Part shown: positions 61,331 to 64,000 of the stretch, in pieces
How positions within the stretch are numbered: the first letter of the stretch is position 1
Layout of the letters: the number at the start of each line of letters is the position of its first letter
Assembly: GCA_029204225.1 (NCBI GenBank)
Contig: CM055095.1
Coordinates: forward strand, 26,126,625 to 26,190,624
Direction: 5' to 3'
DNA length: 64,000 nucleotides
Origin: Diphasiastrum complanatum
Lineage: Eukaryota; Streptophyta; Lycopodiopsida; Lycopodiales; Lycopodiaceae
Position numbers and translations under genes: made by a program
Notes under the pieces: model-generated
What the model was told of the DNA's origin: nothing
What the model saw: only the letters and a program-made list of their open reading frames with translations
Databases searched by the model: none

Positions 61331-63294
61331 ATACCGTATAGGCACATATCTCTTCCAACCAGCACTAGAGAACCCATAAATTTTGTTCCTGTTGGATAAC
61401 AATAATTCCATTTATGAAACAGTAATTTAATAAAAGCCCTACACACAGTTTACTAACACATTGTCCACCTTTTCTAGTTAGTAATAAGCTTTACTAATCC
61501 CTCCAACAAAGAGCACGGTTTTTTCTATCCATTGTCTAGTTTTAGCGTTAGCTCCATTAAGAATCTATCAGTTTAATACAACTAATGAAAGTACATAATT
61601 GGAAATCCTTAAAATTTGGATTCCGGTATACGTATAAGTAGATATATGTGAGATAACAAAAGACGTGTTTGTAAGAAATAGTCGGATACTATGTAAATCA
61701 AGACGAATGTAATACTTGTGTAGGAATGCTATATGTGATACTAAAGTAGAGTATGGCATGTCTCTTGTTTAAAGGATTCCTACTAATGGCAAGCATCCAA
61801 TCTTAATCTATCATTGTTTGTATCGATTATTAGTATATAAGAAAGGTGTGTCGCCTACTGTTGAGGATTGGTATGTTCTCAAGAGATCTCTTCACTTGTA
61901 TACAGGTGACGAAGCAATGCAAAACTTTGTATTGAATACCATTAATGTTGTTAACGATCATTAGGGTTTTTCACAAGAGGATGGTGTTTTGATTACGATA
62001 TGCTTAACTATGTGAGATTGGCTTGCTCTCACAACGCAAAAGTGATTGTGTTTTATGGTTGTTATTAGATAAGTTCACACATAGAAAACATAATGCGAAA
62101 TGCTAATTACGATTCTTAGGGTGTTTTGTAAATGTAGAATGATGTGTCATAGAGACAATAGGATTGGATTAGATAAACAAAATGTGGTTTGCATTGAGTA
62201 TGCTAGAATTCTAATTAGAGTTTGGCTCTTGAAGGCTTGAATGGCATGAATTTGCCAAACCTCACAGCATTTGGACTTAGCAAAAGCTTTGTAGAGTTCA
62301 AGAGGCCAGCATGGCACGGATCTGCTACCCTGGTACTCTACGCTAAGACTTAAGTTGTAACTCCTTGTATGTTGTGGAGTAATAGCTTCTTACGTATGTG
62401 AAATGCTAATCTAAATTTCATACGTTGATTGTGCCCTTATACTGATCAGTATGGCATCTAGCTTGATACTTTTAAGTTTTTAGGGCAGAACGTATAGGTA
62501 GGAAAGTAATTCATGGTTGGGAAGATTGGACATATGGTATGTAATTGCATTTGAGTTGGTAAAGTAATGAATCTAGTTTCGGACGTGGATAACAACTGAT
62601 ACTCAGCTATGAAACAATTCTTCCCCACTGTACTAACTCGTGTGGTTTTGTGTTGTGGGATGGTGGCAAGTAACAACTGAGTATCCTAAAACTTGCTTTG
62701 CTTTATGGTATCTTGTACTGTAAGACTTTATACAGCTTTCTTTTTACATGTTATGCAGCATGCTATAAAATGAAAGGATTTGGTCTTGACTTGTCAAGAG
62801 AGACTGTGTGAAATCTCTTTACTCTCTCTCTTTCTCTGCATCTTTTTAGATGTAAACCCAACTACCTTTTGGTCGGGGTAGGACCAAACCTTTACCTTTA
62901 CTTGGATTTTATGGCTAACCTAGGTTTTTTTTTATGTCTTAGTCCTCATGATGGTTTCTTGATGCGGTCAACCTTGGTTATGGGGATCCCCGCCTCCTCC
63001 TAACCTTTTTAATCAAACCATCATTTGTTGTATGAAGAAAGCTATTGAAGTTCATAATCTTATTGTTTCTACTGATTAAGCTATATGTGATGTTGCTGGT
63101 CTTGAAGATTGTAGGGTGTAGCAAGTAAATGGTGAGCAAACCTCCACCTATCAAAAGAGATTAGGACACAAGCATATGAATCTAATTATGTTTAGTTGCT
63201 ACTTTGTTGCTTTTCTACACAATACTAACTCTATTCCACACAACTCTAACTCTACTGGCACTAACCACACACATACATCCTTGATAGAGGTGAA

Positions 63295-63295
<1 letters not shown>
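61331..63295. other. Intergenic, nothing recognised
   Basis: About 2 kb with only short ORFs and no repeat shared with the rest of the window that I could see. Confidence 0.35.
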
Positions 63296-63369
<74 letters not shown>

Positions 63370-63385
63370 GGGGGGGGGGGGGGGG
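63296..63385. repeat. (GA)31 followed by (G)27
   Basis: A GA tract runs straight into 27 consecutive G residues (63359-63385). ORFs across it (Arg-Glu then Gly, or Pro then Ser-Leu) are artefacts. Confidence 0.97.
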
Positions 63386-64000
63386 TTTAGCCCAAGTGCT
63401 CAATACTACATACATTGGAGAAGCCATTAAAAAAACATAAAGTAAGAACTAGCAAACACAAACAATAGCAAAGCAAGGAAGCATAGCACATGATGATGCT
63501 TGGATATCCAAAATGGTACAGTTTCCTCCTCTCTATTAGCATCTCCAATGGATTACAAGAGGTGTCTTTTTATCGTTGGGGAGGCCCTTGCCCCTTGGTT
63601 TCTATTGGCTACTTCAAGAAGATAGGATTGAAATCCTAACCCTTCAAAAGAAACACATTCTAATCTATGGTGCAAACAGAGAAGCACAACCCCACCTACC
63701 ACCATTTTGACTTTGACTACTTAACAAAAACTTAGTAACTTAGTAACTTAAACTTTGGCCTTTTTAACATTATTTTTATTACATGGCCCAAATTCTAGTT
63801 TATTAAAATACATTATTTACAAGTGCTCATTGGACTATGGGCTTACGTTCGCAGGATGCCACAGCCCTCGCAACTTACTTATTCTACTTTCGGCCATTTT
63901 TATTTTATATGTAGAGAATACCCACAACAAAAATAGAATATTATGCCTTGTGTATCCTTATGACTACCATGGATCGATTAAAAATTTACATGGATTTGGA
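63386..64000. other. Intergenic, nothing recognised
   Basis: AT-rich. 'aacttagta' repeats three times at about 63728-63750. No gene. Confidence 0.35.

Overview
The window looks like nuclear DNA of a land plant with a large, repeat-rich genome. It holds plant-type GT-AG introns (and one GC-AG intron), a plant mitochondrial dicarboxylate/tricarboxylate carrier gene, Ty1/copia and Ty3-like LTR retrotransposons, a LINE remnant, Helitron-type ends, and very long (CT)n/(GA)n and (TG)n tracts. A fern or other seedless plant would fit, but nothing in the sequence fixes the species; that is inference.

Only one intact protein-coding gene is supported: the carrier (DTC family) on the minus strand, six exons between 56606 and 42551, giving a 300-residue protein. 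Its 13.2 kb of introns hold a LINE reverse-transcriptase remnant, a gag remnant and an internally deleted copia element. Two G-box/ABRE cores lie about 205-245 bp upstream of its ATG, and a ~115-bp tandem satellite lies behind them.

Region by region. 1-6.5 kb: a Helitron-like 3' end and a ~360-bp satellite array, apparently interrupted by a 2.6-kb insertion. 7-8.5 kb: A/T-rich quasi-repeats. 10.7-11.4 kb: a candidate minus-strand LTR with a primer-binding site. 11.9-13.9 kb: a tandemly duplicated TFIIA-gamma pseudogene and a methionine gamma-lyase pseudogene. 16.0-20.7 kb: a small Helitron-like element and a larger one (about 3.8 kb) in opposite orientation, the larger carrying BRR2 helicase and alpha-tubulin fragments. 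20.8-28.6 kb: gag remnant, LTR-like segments, copia RT/RNase H remnant, an unknown 182-codon ORF and a Ty3-type LTR. 29.0-32.5 kb: two decayed, divergently oriented genes, one with a ParB-like motif and one with a SWIM zinc finger. 33-39.9 kb: a 5' copia LTR, PBS and long gag-pol truncated in the RT region, abutting an inverted Ty3-type LTR with a tRNA-Asp-type PBS. 42.5-56.6 kb: the DTC gene. 57-64 kb: satellite, a second copy of the 22.9-25.7 kb repeat, and a (GA)n/(G)n tract.

Apart from DTC, everything recognisable is mobile or decayed. Apart from the two Helitron-captured fragments, the parts are independent insertions rather than a cooperating set of genes. No rRNA, tRNA, CRISPR array or prokaryotic operon was seen. 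All homology calls rest on recognising motifs by eye; no database search was run.
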